Made by a program: the position numbers and the translations under genes. Shown here piece after piece: positions 1-9,245 of a DNA stretch of 59,083 nt. The stretch is from contig PBAL01000050.1 of NCBI GenBank assembly GCA_002715965.1, positions 1-59,083 on the forward strand. The letters are read 5' to 3'. Below the pieces are notes generated by a model. The model was given only the letters and a program-made list of their open reading frames with translations. It did no database searches and was not told where the DNA came from. This DNA is from Verrucomicrobiales bacterium. GTDB lineage: Bacteria > Verrucomicrobiota > Verrucomicrobiia > Limisphaerales > JAYPXF01. The stretch's first letter is position 1; each line of letters opens with the position of its first letter.

Positions 1-84
1 AGAGGGAGAGATTCGAACTCTCGAGGGCCTTTCGACCCCGCACGCTTTCCAGGCGTGTGCCTTAAACCACTCAGCCACCTCTCC
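1..84 (-). tRNA. tRNA-Ser (anticodon GGA), 3' end cut by window edge
   Basis: Read on the minus strand, the sequence starts with the acceptor strand GGAGAGG (78-84). It has a serine-type D arm, an anticodon stem CACGC/GCGTG around the loop CTGGAAA (anticodon GGA, reading UCC/UCU), a long class II variable arm and a T arm with GAGAG-TTCGAAT-CTCTC. The 3' acceptor strand CCTCT ends at base 1, so the last two paired bases and the discriminator lie outside the window. The long variable arm and GGA anticodon identify serine. Confidence 0.95.
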
Positions 85-167
85 AGCCGGTTTGAAAGGT
101 CCCGTGGTCAGGGCCGGACTAATTCGCACGCAGACCTGCAAAGGGCAAGCGAAATCCCGATCCACCC

Positions 168-908
168 TCAATGAAGGTTTCTGCGGAAGAGTGAGACGGT
201 GTCCGCACAACAACTCTGCGCCACCTCCGCATCATAGCTGGGACCGGCATCACGCATGAAAGCATGATCCGTCTGAAACTCGTGCCAGCAGTGGCTGGTT
301 CCAGCCTCTTCCAGCGCGGACCGGATTGCGTTTCTGCCATCGGCGGGAATCAAAGGATCCTCTTGTCCGAGATAAAAAGCACACTCGCCGCGAATCTCAC
401 CGAGCCGATCCAACGAGTCGGCGTGTTCGCCCTTGCCAAGCTGGCCCGAGTGAAGCCCGCTTGGATAGTACGCCGCGACGGCTCCCACTTCCGGATTGAA
501 TCCAGCGCGCACCGCGAGATGTCCGCCGATGCAAAAGCCCATCGTCCCAATCGCGGCAGATGACTGTTCGTAGCTTCGAAGCATCGTGATCACCGCGCCC
601 GCATCGGCATCGAATGCACCCAGAGTTTTCTCCACTTTCACACGCCGGCCCTCAGCAGTTCCCTCGTCGTTGTATGGCAGGACTTTCCCACCGGGCAGCA
701 AGTCATGAAAGATCTCAGGCACCGCAACCACGAATCCATGCCCGGCGACAATCGATGCTGCTCTACGCATCTGATGGGTCACCTGGAAAATCTCGCTGAA
801 CAATATCACCGCCGGAACCGCCCGCTCGGTTTCCGGACGGAACAGATAAGTCCGCATCGGGCCCGATGGCGTGGCAACGTCGGTGAATTCGTTGTCGATG
901 ATTTTCAT
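168..908 (-). CDS. Dienelactone hydrolase family protein
   Basis: This is a 246-residue alpha/beta hydrolase of the dienelactone hydrolase family, cytoplasmic because no signal peptide is seen. The nucleophile elbow is GFCIGG, with Cys126 in place of the usual hydrolase Ser. Asp184 (in QEDPLIP) and His215 (in TDHAF) complete the C-D-H triad typical of the family, and Glu39 sits where DLH has its conserved Glu. The length matches the family (about 230-250 residues). Its start codon overlaps the stop of the upstream DUF3052 gene by 4 bases, so the two are probably co-translated. The family hydrolyses lactones and small esters. The actual substrate cannot be told from sequence. Confidence 0.9.
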   Translation of the reverse strand: MKIIDNEFTDVATPSGPMRTYLFRPETERAVPAVILFSEIFQVTHQMRRAASIVAGHGFVVAVPEIFHDLLPGGKVLPYNDEGTAEGRRVKVEKTLGAFDADAGAVITMLRSYEQSSAAIGTMGFCIGGHLAVRAGFNPEVGAVAAYYPSGLHSGQLGKGEHADSLDRLGEIRGECAFYLGQEDPLIPADGRNAIRSALEEAGTSHCWHEFQTDHAFMRDAGPSYDAEVAQSCCADTVSLFRRNLH

Positions 909-1291
909 TGCACCGTCGGTCTGAATCGCTGCGCGGACCAGGTGGCGTCGATCGACGCACTCGCCACGGGCTCGTAGCCGGCTTCTTCAAGAATGGTCCA
1001 CCCTTCCCGCATGCTCAGGGTTGTCTGCTCGCCAGAAGTCTTCTTGGGAAACGCCACCCAGAAAATGGAGCCAAGTTTGAGCGACTCGATGGCGTTCTCC
1101 GCAAACTTTTTCAACTCGTGCTCGGACTTGGCGAACAGCAGGGTCCAATCACAGGTTTCCTTTCCGCCGGATTGCAGAGCGACCTTGCCAGGCAAAGTTC
1201 CGAAGGTCTCCCAAAAACCGGCGGGCGTGTTGATGAACCGGGCCTGCGTGCCGGGTTTGAGGAGAAGTTTCTTCGGAAGTGGCGTTGCCAT
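905..1291 (-). CDS. DUF3052 family protein
   Basis: This 128-residue protein resembles the DUF3052 family: an N-terminal KLLLKPG-type strand, a central WTLLFAKS segment and IFWVAFPKKTSG. No catalytic motif is evident and the function of the family is not established. It has no signal peptide or membrane segment. It lies upstream of, and overlaps by 4 bp, the dienelactone hydrolase gene (ATGA junction at 905-908). It is separated from infA, also on the minus strand, by a hairpin terminator, so it is probably transcribed from its own promoter or from read-through. Family assignment is from recall of the conserved segments. Confidence 0.75.
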   Translation of the reverse strand: MATPLPKKLLLKPGTQARFINTPAGFWETFGTLPGKVALQSGGKETCDWTLLFAKSEHELKKFAENAIESLKLGSIFWVAFPKKTSGEQTTLSMREGWTILEEAGYEPVASASIDATWSAQRFRPTVQ

Positions 1292-1359
1292 ACGCGCAAA
1301 AGGAAAGCGCGCGAGTGAAAAAGCGGCAAGATCTTAGTCCAACAGACGAACTGTTCTCT

Positions 1360-1397
1360 CTCAAAACGGAAAATACCCGCTTGGCGAACCAGCGGGT
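1360..1397 (-). terminator. Rho-independent terminator of infA
   Basis: On the minus strand a 7-bp perfect stem ACCCGCT/AGCGGGT (1391-1397 with 1375-1381) encloses a 9-base loop. It is followed by ATTTTCCGTTTTGA, a discontinuous U-rich tail. It starts 20 bases after the infA stop and precedes the DUF3052 gene, so it would end or attenuate infA transcription. Confidence 0.75.
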
Positions 1398-1416
1398 CCG
1401 GATAATTCGAAAAGAC

Positions 1417-1635
1417 TCAATTCAGGCGCCAGACAATCCGGGCCTTATCCATGTCGTACGGAGACATCTCCATCTTCACGCGATCGCCAACTGACAAACG
1501 GATCCAACGCTTGCGCATCTTGCCGCTGATGGTCGCCAAGACGAGGTGTTTATTGGGCAACTCCACGCGAAACATGGTGCTCGGAAGCACCTGCGCAATC
1601 TTACCTTCAACTTCGATATGTTCTTCTTTTGCCAC
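1417..1635 (-). CDS. infA: Translation initiation factor IF-1
   Basis: This encodes IF-1, the single-OB-fold factor that occupies the 30S A site during initiation. The start is set at the GTG at 1635. It gives the family-typical beginning [13 protein letters not shown] and exactly 72 residues, the usual IF-1 length. The open frame continues 34 codons upstream to 1737, but that extension has no family counterpart. Diagnostic segments are [19 protein letters not shown] and the C-terminal DKARIVWR. A terminator hairpin lies just downstream. Upstream, dprA is divergent, about 170 bp away. Confidence 0.95.
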   Translation of the reverse strand: MAKEEHIEVEGKIAQVLPSTMFRVELPNKHLVLATISGKMRKRWIRLSVGDRVKMEMSPYDMDKARIVWRLN

Positions 1636-1806
1636 GTAATCCGTAAATAGTTCCGGGAGTTGCCGTTTCCAGCAGGGCTGAGAAGAGTGCCTCAGATTCC
1701 GACGACTTGGGAAGGAAAATGATTGTAGAAGCAACATTCGAAGGCGGTTTGCAGCCGAGTAAGATTCGATCTTGCTGTCCAGCCCTCCAGCCTCTACAAC
1801 CCGCTC

Positions 1807-2913
1807 ATGGAGTCAAAGGAGGCGTTCATTGCGCTGAACATGGTCGAAGGCATCGGCCCGATACGCGTGCGCAAACTGCTGGAACATTTTGGTGAACCTC
1901 AGGCAATTCTTTCGGCCTCGAAGTTGAAATTGGAACAGGTACCCGGAGTCGGCCCCGAGGTCTCCGATAAGATCACGGGGTGGAAGGACAAAGTCCGACT
2001 CGATGAAGAACTCAAGCGCATCGAGGAATTCGGCTGCCAGGTGATCACGCAGGATGACGAGGGATTTCCAAGTCTGCTGCGTGAGATCTACGATCCTCCG
2101 ATCGTCCTTTATGTGCGTGGTCAGATTCTTCCGAAAGACAAGAATTCCATTGCCATGGTTGGGTCGAGGCAAACGACCCATTACGGAATCGAAACGGGTC
2201 GGAAGCTCGGATATCAGCTCGCCTACGCAGGCGTTACCGTTGTCAGTGGAGGAGCACGCGGAATCGATACGGCTGCTCATCAGGGAGCCTTGTCCGCGAA
2301 GGGCCGTACCATTGCCGTGCTCGGAACTGGCATCAACATCGTGTTCCCGACTGAGAATCGTGAACTCTTCGAGCGGATCGCTTCCAGCGGTGCGGTTATC
2401 AGTCAGTTCCCCTTCAATCGCCCTGCAGATAAACAATCATTCCCCATCCGCAATCGCATTGTCGCGGGGATGACACTGGGCTCGGTCGTCGTCGAAGCGA
2501 ATCTCACCAGCGGTTCGTTGATCACCGCGCGCTTCGCAACAGACTATGGACGGCAGGTATTTGCCGTACCGGGGCGGATCGATTCCCCACGCAGCAAAGG
2601 CTGTCATGACCTTATCAAAAAAGGCGCAAAGCTCTGTGAGGATGTTGAAGATGTGCTGGATGAATTCGAATACCTGTTCCCCGCCAGTAATCGTCCGGCT
2701 TCACCTGCCGAGACGGGCGTGCTTCCCGGCATTGATCTCGATGAAGAGGAAACGCGTGTCCTCGACGTGATCGGAAAGGGTGAACTCAGCGTCGATGAGA
2801 TCATTCGCGAGACCGGCCTTCCCGCATCGAAAGCGAACGTGTTGCTCATGCGGCTTCAGATGAAGAAGCTGATTCAACAGTTGCCTGGCAGGATTTACCG
2901 CTTGAACAAGTAA
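1807..2913 (+). CDS. dprA: DNA-processing protein DprA
   Basis: DprA/Smf loads RecA on incoming single-stranded DNA during natural transformation. The 368-residue protein has an N-terminal helix-hairpin-helix-like region ([22 protein letters not shown]), the Rossmann-like DNA-binding core with GSRQTTHYG near residue 118 and [14 protein letters not shown] near 150, and a C-terminal winged-helix domain (about 305-365) as in many DprA proteins. Length is normal. The start is the ATG at 1807, with no strong ribosome site upstream. Convergent polX follows after a 350-bp gap. No other competence genes are in the window. Confidence 0.95.
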   Translation: MESKEAFIALNMVEGIGPIRVRKLLEHFGEPQAILSASKLKLEQVPGVGPEVSDKITGWKDKVRLDEELKRIEEFGCQVITQDDEGFPSLLREIYDPPIVLYVRGQILPKDKNSIAMVGSRQTTHYGIETGRKLGYQLAYAGVTVVSGGARGIDTAAHQGALSAKGRTIAVLGTGINIVFPTENRELFERIASSGAVISQFPFNRPADKQSFPIRNRIVAGMTLGSVVVEANLTSGSLITARFATDYGRQVFAVPGRIDSPRSKGCHDLIKKGAKLCEDVEDVLDEFEYLFPASNRPASPAETGVLPGIDLDEEETRVLDVIGKGELSVDEIIRETGLPASKANVLLMRLQMKKLIQQLPGRIYRLNK

Positions 2914-2996
2914 TTCCTCAAAGTCGGCAGATTTCCGAGCACAGTTAGGAATCCGACCTATGGAGTTCTCCCCCGAACTCGCGTTTATTTGCGGCC

Positions 2997-3176
2997 ATGT
3001 TGAACGTAGAGCTGGCCCGATCTGAGAACCCATCGGAAACAGAGTCATCGACGACGGCACATCCTGCCGCTCCCAAGCCACTTGCTGGCGAAACCGCGAG
3101 GTATCACGCGGACGTCAGGAAGAACCTCATGAATCTCCAGCAATTGAAGGCAAACGAACCGGATTCATCTGGCTGA
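2997..3176 (+). CDS. Possible small protein (59 aa) in the dprA-polX gap
   Basis: The 352-bp gap between convergent dprA and polX (2914-3265) holds one plus-strand frame of 59 residues, ATG to TGA, beginning MLNVELARSENP. It is hydrophilic and Ser/Thr/Pro/Glu-rich, with no signal peptide, membrane segment or motif I recognise. Codon use is GC-rich like its neighbours, but no clear ribosome site precedes it, so it may be chance. I see nothing else in the gap: no tRNA and no strong hairpin. Confidence 0.25.
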   Translation: MLNVELARSENPSETESSTTAHPAAPKPLAGETARYHADVRKNLMNLQQLKANEPDSSG

Positions 3177-3265
3177 CTTCACCCTCCTCCTCCTTCTCCA
3201 AGCAACGCCAACGGTTTCGGTCGTTGGTGCACTTTTTTGAAAAGAGCGTGCCCCAGCCCTGGCAA

Positions 3266-5017
3266 TCAACTGCGCTTTTTCAGCAACGCCTTTTGCAATT
3301 GTTTCAGCGTCAGCGTGTTCACCACGTCTTTTTTCGTGAGCCAACCTTTCCGAGCCACGCCCGCACCAAGTCGAAGAAATCCGTAATGCGCTGATCGGTG
3401 AGCATCACAGTTAATCACACACTTCACACCTTTCTCACGGGCGTAGTGCCAGAGGCGCCAGTCCATATCCATGCGATAAGGGCTCGCATTGAGTTCGATC
3501 CAGGTGCCCGTTTCGGCGCAGGCATCGATCACCGCGTGTTGATTCAGTTTGTATGCGTCGCGCGTGAGCAGCAGTCGGCCCGTGATGTGACCAAGCGTCT
3601 GCACATACGAATTCTCAGCGGCCTTGATGATCCGTTTGGTCATCTCCGCTTCTGAACCGCCAAATCCTTGGTGCACGCTGGCAACGACGCAATCGAGTTG
3701 CGCCATAAGATCGTCATCGAAATCGAGCTTACCTCCGGATAGGATATCCACCTCCGAACCACTGAGCAGCCGGAAGGCGTTGCCGTCCTTCTCGTAGGAC
3801 TTGTTGACCTTTTCGATCGCAATAAGCTGTTCCTCCACCCGTTTCTCATCGAGTCCGTTAGCCACGAAGCTCGAACGGGAATGATCCGTAATCGCCCAAT
3901 ACGCGCAGCCCATTTCATCAGCCATCGCGGCCACTTCCTCTAAACTTTGTTTGCCGTCGCTCCAATTGGAATGATTGTGCAGCGAACCTTTCAGGTCCGT
4001 CCACTTCAACAGCTCGGGAAGTTTGCTCTGCTCTCCGGCTTGAAACTCACCTTTATCCTCACGCAATTCCGGGGGGATGTATGTGAGGTCAAGTTCCTTG
4101 AAAATGTCCTCCTCCGTCCGGCAATCCAGCCGCAGCTTTGGATCGCGGGTTTCTTCCTTGGAACGGAACAAGCCGTATTCATTGAGGCGCAACCCGCGTT
4201 CGATCGCGCGCTGGCGCATGACAATGTTGTGTTCCTTGCTGCCGGTGAAATAGGCCAGCGCGCAGGCAAATTCATGGTCGCTCACCACCCGCAAATCAGC
4301 CTGGATACCACCTTCCATGTTGACGCTCGCCTTGGTCCCCCCTTGGGCGAGAACGTTCAGGATACCCGGCTGGCTGGTAAAAAAATCAATCAAGTTCGCC
4401 GGCTTTGTGGACGAGACCAGGAAGTCCACATCGCCAATGGTCTCTTTCCAACGACGAAGACTGCCGGCGATGCTGCAGCGGATCACGTCCGGGTGACTGC
4501 GCAATGATTCCAGGATCGGTTCCGCAACTGCCAACGCATCGTCAATGCGATGCTTCGTCCCAAATTTCCTGAGGAAATCCAGGCTCTCCAGAATCTTCTG
4601 TTCAGTCTTCTTGCCAAAGCCGGACAGCCCAGCCAGTTCCCCACCTTTGCAGGCCGCTTCAAGTCCATCAATGGTATCGACTCCCAACTCATCGTTGATG
4701 GCCTTGATCTTCTTCGGGCCCATGCCGGATATTTTCAACATCTCGATCAAACCCGGCGGGATCGACTCCTTGAGATTGGTGTAATACTCAAGCTCACCGG
4801 TCGTCACCAGCGCGGTGACTTTCTCTTGCAAAGCCTTCCCAATCCCCTTGAGCGATTTCAGCCGATCTTCCTCGATGATCTTCGAAAGCGGCTCAGTCAA
4901 TCCTTCAATCGTTCGCGACGCGTTCTGATACGCCCGCGTCTTGAAGGGATTCTCTCCCTTGATCTCCAGCAGAGTGCCAATCTCATCCAGAATTTCCGCA
5001 ACGCCGTCGTTGTCCAT
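3266..5017 (-). CDS. polX: DNA polymerase/3'-5' exonuclease PolX
   Basis: This is a family X DNA polymerase fused to a PHP phosphoesterase, 583 residues as expected for bacterial PolX. It fills short gaps in base-excision repair. The N-terminal 8-kDa-like and helix-hairpin-helix repeats (LKGIGKAL, ISGMGPKKI, LSGFGKKT) span about 1-150. The nucleotidyltransferase motif GSLRRWKETIGDVDFLV (near 185) carries the metal-binding D-x-D. The C-terminal PHP domain (about 345-575) shows HNHSNWSDG, AITDHS, HQGFG and INCDAHR, the metal-ligand signatures of the 3'-5' exonuclease. No obvious operon partner is present. Confidence 0.95.
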   Translation of the reverse strand: MDNDGVAEILDEIGTLLEIKGENPFKTRAYQNASRTIEGLTEPLSKIIEEDRLKSLKGIGKALQEKVTALVTTGELEYYTNLKESIPPGLIEMLKISGMGPKKIKAINDELGVDTIDGLEAACKGGELAGLSGFGKKTEQKILESLDFLRKFGTKHRIDDALAVAEPILESLRSHPDVIRCSIAGSLRRWKETIGDVDFLVSSTKPANLIDFFTSQPGILNVLAQGGTKASVNMEGGIQADLRVVSDHEFACALAYFTGSKEHNIVMRQRAIERGLRLNEYGLFRSKEETRDPKLRLDCRTEEDIFKELDLTYIPPELREDKGEFQAGEQSKLPELLKWTDLKGSLHNHSNWSDGKQSLEEVAAMADEMGCAYWAITDHSRSSFVANGLDEKRVEEQLIAIEKVNKSYEKDGNAFRLLSGSEVDILSGGKLDFDDDLMAQLDCVVASVHQGFGGSEAEMTKRIIKAAENSYVQTLGHITGRLLLTRDAYKLNQHAVIDACAETGTWIELNASPYRMDMDWRLWHYAREKGVKCVINCDAHRSAHYGFLRLGAGVARKGWLTKKDVVNTLTLKQLQKALLKKRS

Positions 5018-5164
5018 GCGCGCAGTGTAGCGGGTCGGAACGGCGTGGGAATGAACAGTTACTCACTGAAGTGCGACGACAGGGGCAATAGGAGCTTCAG
5101 CTGGCTCTGCAGTTGCCCCTATTCGCTCCATCGACGGAGCAAACACGCGAGTCCGTGCCATCAA

Positions 5165-5911
5165 TCAACTCATCACCATACCGCCATCCACGGTCAGCAC
5201 CTGACCGGTGATGTAACCGGCACCGTTTCCGGCAAGGAACAAAGCGGCATTGGCGATATCATCCCCCTGACCCAAGCGGCCCAGGGGAACTTCCTTGAGG
5301 ATGCCTTCCTTCTGTTCGTCACTAAGTACGGACGTCATGTCGGTTTCGATGAATCCCGGCGCAATGACATTCGCGGTGACACCCCGTGAAGCAAGTTCAC
5401 GCGCGACGGATTTGGTGAATCCAATCAGACCCGCTTTACTCGCGGCATAGTTCGCCTGCCCGGCATTCCCGATCAATCCGATCACTGAAGCCACGTTGAT
5501 GATTCTTCCCGCCTTCTGCTTGATTAGAGGGCGCGTGAAAGCCTTCACGAAATTGAACGCCCCCTTGAGATTGGTGTTGAGCACGGTGTCCCAATCCTCA
5601 TCGCTCATGCGCATCAACAAACCGTCGCGAGTCACGCCGGCATTGTTGACGAGGACATCGATCTTGCCGCAGTCGCTGGAAATCTGCTTGGCGCAGGCAC
5701 CAACGGCTTCCGCATCAGCCACATCCACGGCATAGGCCCAGGCATTGCGCCCGAGGGCTTTTATTTCGTCAGCCACCTTCTGGGAATTGGCTTCGGTCCG
5801 GGAAACACAGGCGACATCCGCTCCGGCTGCAGAAAATTTCAGTGCAATTGCACGGCCGATTCCGCGTCCCGCTCCGGTCACCACGGCAATCTGTCCATCA
5901 AGTTCGCTCAT
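5165..5911 (-). CDS. fabG: 3-oxoacyl-[acyl-carrier-protein] reductase FabG
   Basis: This SDR enzyme reduces 3-oxoacyl-ACP with NADPH in fatty-acid elongation. The start is placed at the ATG at 5911 (MSELDGQIAVVTGAG), giving 248 residues, the standard FabG length; a 13-codon upstream extension to 5950 is not family-like. Features seen are TGAGRGIG (12-19), NNAGVTRDGLLMRM (NNAG motif), the S-Y-K catalytic set in NVASVIG and YAASKAG, and the C-terminal GGMVMS typical of FabG. It is not next to acpP or fabD, so it could be a second FabG-like SDR. Confidence 0.9.
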   Translation of the reverse strand: MSELDGQIAVVTGAGRGIGRAIALKFSAAGADVACVSRTEANSQKVADEIKALGRNAWAYAVDVADAEAVGACAKQISSDCGKIDVLVNNAGVTRDGLLMRMSDEDWDTVLNTNLKGAFNFVKAFTRPLIKQKAGRIINVASVIGLIGNAGQANYAASKAGLIGFTKSVARELASRGVTANVIAPGFIETDMTSVLSDEQKEGILKEVPLGRLGQGDDIANAALFLAGNGAGYITGQVLTVDGGMVMS

Positions 5912-6079
5912 AGGCAGGCAGTTGTCGCGTTTCGGCCTTCCCGTTGTCAATTCGTCGTTGGAGTTCTATGGAAATATTCTGTTGAATGGCAATTCACTCC
6001 CTAGTCTCACGGCTGTTTGAGAGTGGGATTTCGAGGTGTTGTGAGTGCGCTTCACACCAGATAAGAACGAGGGGCTGCT

Positions 6080-6360
6080 ATGAGCGCAAAGACCTGCCAG
6101 ACCACCGGCTGGAAAGAAGAGGGCCAGATCAACCACGGAGAACTTGAGTTTGAAGAGCACCTGATGCGCTTCACCGGCGAGGTCGCGCCGAAGAAGAAAA
6201 AAAGGGCAAGCCCTGCAGATCCCATCCAGACTTTGAGGTGTCGTTCTTTTGCAAACAGTGCGATCGCAAACTCTGCATCTCACCTATTCTATCAGTACGC
6301 CTGCTCGGCGTGATGTATTTGCAAAACAAACGACACCTGCGTTGGTTTCGCTCCGAGTAG
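6080..6360 (+). pseudogene. B-box-like zinc-ribbon protein, frameshifted at an A7 run
   Basis: An ATG at 6080 is preceded by GAGGGG at good ribosome-site spacing. It opens a frame MSAKTCQTTGWKEEGQ... that runs to a KKKK tract, where there is a run of seven A (6197-6203). Slipping back one base there continues into GKPCRSHPDFEVSFFCKQCDRKLC, a C-x2-H...C-x2-C-x4-C pattern like the B-box zinc fingers common in Verrucomicrobia. That frame ends at TAG 6358-6360, inside a repeat element. So this is a truncated gene with a one-base indel, a sequencing error, or a slippage-dependent gene. An antisense frame covers part of it but shows nothing recognisable. Confidence 0.4.
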
Positions 6361-6413
6361 CGAGCAGATTCCACGAGAACACGGACCACTCGCTCACGCT
6401 CGCTGCTACAAGT
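6348..6413. repeat. Intergenic hairpin-type repeat, copy 1
   Basis: On the minus strand this begins GTAGCAGCGAGCGTGAGCGAG, matching the start of the copy at 11347 (GTAGAAGCGAGAGTGAGCGAG) at 19 of 21 positions. The far end has GCTCGCTAC, an imperfect inverse of the start. The word AGATTCCA occurs at the end of both copies. It lies in the 5951-6421 gap between fabG and miaE, which otherwise holds only the broken zinc-ribbon gene. Confidence 0.6.
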
Positions 6414-6421
6414 CACCTCGT

Positions 6422-6994
6422 TCAATGCAACATCACCAAATCGTGCGGTTGCCGCATCAACTCGGCCTCCAGATCCAGGAAGTGATCCAGTCGATCGTGG
6501 GCCTCCTCGTTGTTGATCTCGCAGGCCATCAGCCAGAACGTGGCATAGTGATTTCCCTCTGATTCAACGAGGCTGCCATAGAACTCGGCCAGTTCACCAT
6601 CATGGTCGGGCAAACGATCCCGGAGAATCTGAAACTTTTCACAACTCCGCCCCTCGATCAGCGATGCAACAATCAAGTGATCGATCACCTGCTCATCAAC
6701 ACCGTGCCGGATGCCACGCATCAAGCCGGTAATCCATGGACTCTGGGGTGTGAAGCGCAGCTTGTGCCCGCGTTTCTCCAACAATTGCAGCACCAGTTCG
6801 AAATGCTGAAGTTCCTCAATCGCAATCGCATTGAGCGTGTGAACATGCCGAAGAGTGTGCCGATACTTCTCCAGGTTGATCGCGCTGGTCGCGGCTTTCC
6901 GTTCCAAGTGCGCATGATCAATCAGCATCGCCGGCAGGTCCGACACGATCTTGTCGAACCAACCCGCCGGAATCTTTTCCCGAAACAACAGCAC
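6422..6994 (-). CDS. miaE: tRNA-(ms2io6A)-hydroxylase MiaE family
   Basis: MiaE hydroxylates the isopentenyl group of ms2i6A at position 37 of tRNAs, using a di-iron centre. The 190-residue protein is a ferritin-like helical bundle with the expected carboxylate and histidine ligands: IDHAHLERKAA (helix 1), IEELQHFELV (ExxH, helix 2), EGRSCE (helix 3) and VESEGNHY (ExxH, helix 4). Length and order match MiaE. It is a single gene with no tRNA-modification neighbour in the window. Confidence 0.9.
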   Translation of the reverse strand: MLLFREKIPAGWFDKIVSDLPAMLIDHAHLERKAATSAINLEKYRHTLRHVHTLNAIAIEELQHFELVLQLLEKRGHKLRFTPQSPWITGLMRGIRHGVDEQVIDHLIVASLIEGRSCEKFQILRDRLPDHDGELAEFYGSLVESEGNHYATFWLMACEINNEEAHDRLDHFLDLEAELMRQPHDLVMLH

Positions 6995-7051
6995 CGGCGA
7001 TAATTAGCAGGGATGACGCAATACCGGCAAGATGCGCATGCGGGTCAATCC

Positions 7052-9094
7052 CTACTCCCAGAGTCCGGCAAGCTCTTCCTCACCTTTCAAGAATCGAAGA
7101 CTCCCCTTCTCTGCCACCCGCGTATAGACACCGGTCGCAAACCTGAACTTTTCCCAGAGTTCAGGGATCTTCAGCTCCTTGCCCGCGCCATCCACACCAC
7201 CGGCAATGACCAGCTTCCTCGGCGCCACCATGGCAGCGATGTGTTGCACATCACCCAAATCTCGAAGCACCCCGGGTACGATGGTTCCCAGCCGCTGACC
7301 TTCGTAGGGAACGTCGCTGATATAGGAGGCTAGCATGTCGACCGCAATCGTCTGTTCCACCCGATCATCCATCGCAGCCGTTGCCACCGCCACGAGGGCC
7401 GCCGGGCCAACGCCGATCAGTGTCGTCGTTCCAAGAGTCTCGCGCGCATTCAGGAACGCACGGACATCCTGCACCCATTGCCCCAGCAACGGCCGCCCGA
7501 GCCAGAGCGACCATTCCGCGGTGTTGTGATCCGGCGCACGGCGGATCGTATCCCGGTAATACGCATGTTCGCCGGTTGCACGAAGACTGAAGGTTTCGAC
7601 TGCCTTGCCGGCCTTTTCCAGTGCCTTGGCAATGGCATGCGAGCGGCTGGCTTCGGCTCCCTCCATCGTCAATACTATGAATTGTGGAACACGGCGGTTT
7701 TTCCTCACCGGCGCCTTGCCCGCATTGATTTGAATGCCTCGTTCCGGCGCAAACGACTCGGACTCCCGATTTTGAAAACCCGTCGGCATGGTGCGTCCCA
7801 GCAGGCTTTCATTCAGCTTGCGACGGTTGACCTGCGTCCACTCGTTCCACTGATCCGCCGATTTGGGCAATAGTTTGCTGCCCAGAGCCTTGAATCCTTC
7901 ACGCGCAGCGAACTGTGGAATGGTCATCCAGTTGCCGGGACGCGTTTCGCCCGGATAACAGCGAAGGACCTCCGGGTCCTCAAGTTTCATCTCCGGCTCT
8001 TTGATCGGTGAACCATCCCCTTCTCCCTTCAGATACAGGGTCATCCATCCGTACATGGCCTCGCGCATCGGAGCGTTGTAGGCGTGCCGCGATTCAATGA
8101 TCGTGTGGCGAATATTGTCCGCCTTCCCGAACAAACCATAAACCGGACGGACCATCTTCAGCGATTTCTTCGCTTCCCCGACTGAGAACTGAAACGCATC
8201 CCGCGTCGCGCTGATCACCATCAATGCGCGTGGGACTGTCAGGCTCAACACTCCCCATTCCTCTGTGAACTTCAACGCCCCCGGTACGACCTCGCACATG
8301 CAGCACGCCGCGCCCAGGTAGGCCTGGTAATTCCCAACCGAACAGACCGGTACGACGGCCTTGAAACGCTCGTCCCAGGCACCGGCATACATCGTTTGAT
8401 TTCCACCGCCACTGGCACCGGTGATGCCGATTCGATCTCCATCCACCTCTTTGCGGGTGAGCAGGTAATCCACCGCGCGCATGTTCTCGTAAACCTGCAG
8501 CCCACTCAGCGGTTTGCCCGAGGGATACAACGTGGCTGCAACCATCTCGCCATGATACTCGCCGAGCTTCTTCCCCAATCCTCTTTCACCCGCACCGAAC
8601 GCATCCACGGCCAAGACGAAGAAACCCAACTTCGCAAGACCAACACAACGCGCCTGCACGTTGGTATCCTGCTTGGCTCCACGCCAATGCCCGTGCACAC
8701 ACAGAACAGCGGGCAGCTTGCCCTTCTCTTCCGGCACGTAGGCATTCGCCGTCATGTAGGCACCGGGCAAGGTCTGGAAAACGATTTTTTCGACACGATA
8801 TCCATCCCGCTTCAATTCGCCCCGATGCTGATATTGCAAGGGAGCATGTTCCTTGGGAAATCCACCCCAAGCCTTCAGCAACTCCGTACGGATTGCCTTT
8901 CGCTGACGTTCCCACTGCGCCTTCGACCGGGGTGGTCGATCCCCCGCACGCATTGCCTTGGCCGCGCCCTGGATGAACTTGAGGAATGCATTCTCCGTCT
9001 TGGCCGGTGCAGCGCTGATTGGGGGCAACAGTTGCCCACCGAGCATCAGGCCTGCGAGCAGGGCGCGATTGATTCGAATCAATTGCCAATTCAT
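7052..9094 (-). CDS. Secreted alpha/beta hydrolase, acetyl-xylan-esterase-like
   Basis: This is a 680-residue exported hydrolase. A Sec signal peptide covers about 1-28 (INRALLAGLMLGGQLLPPISAAPA). The alpha/beta fold shows an oxyanion-type HGHW (134-137) and the nucleophile elbow GASGGGN with Ser228. The N-terminal half resembles the acetyl xylan esterase/dienelactone-type hydrolases that Planctomycetes and Verrucomicrobia carry in large numbers. The region after about 420 is a second, less conserved domain that may be a degenerate repeat of the fold (GVGPAALVAVATAAMDD). The likely role is de-esterification of polysaccharide outside the cytoplasm. The substrate is unknown. Confidence 0.75.
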   Translation of the reverse strand: MNWQLIRINRALLAGLMLGGQLLPPISAAPAKTENAFLKFIQGAAKAMRAGDRPPRSKAQWERQRKAIRTELLKAWGGFPKEHAPLQYQHRGELKRDGYRVEKIVFQTLPGAYMTANAYVPEEKGKLPAVLCVHGHWRGAKQDTNVQARCVGLAKLGFFVLAVDAFGAGERGLGKKLGEYHGEMVAATLYPSGKPLSGLQVYENMRAVDYLLTRKEVDGDRIGITGASGGGNQTMYAGAWDERFKAVVPVCSVGNYQAYLGAACCMCEVVPGALKFTEEWGVLSLTVPRALMVISATRDAFQFSVGEAKKSLKMVRPVYGLFGKADNIRHTIIESRHAYNAPMREAMYGWMTLYLKGEGDGSPIKEPEMKLEDPEVLRCYPGETRPGNWMTIPQFAAREGFKALGSKLLPKSADQWNEWTQVNRRKLNESLLGRTMPTGFQNRESESFAPERGIQINAGKAPVRKNRRVPQFIVLTMEGAEASRSHAIAKALEKAGKAVETFSLRATGEHAYYRDTIRRAPDHNTAEWSLWLGRPLLGQWVQDVRAFLNARETLGTTTLIGVGPAALVAVATAAMDDRVEQTIAVDMLASYISDVPYEGQRLGTIVPGVLRDLGDVQHIAAMVAPRKLVIAGGVDGAGKELKIPELWEKFRFATGVYTRVAEKGSLRFLKGEEELAGLWE

Positions 9095-9245
9095 GCACCG
9101 ACAATCTGCAACCAGTCCCGACTAAGCAAAACAATTAGCCTGAAAATGAACCACCGTGTGTTATTGAAAACGGTGACATCTGAAGACCACAAGATAAGAA
9201 ACCGCGCGATTGACAGTGGTCAGAACAGACCGCTTTTGATGCGTG

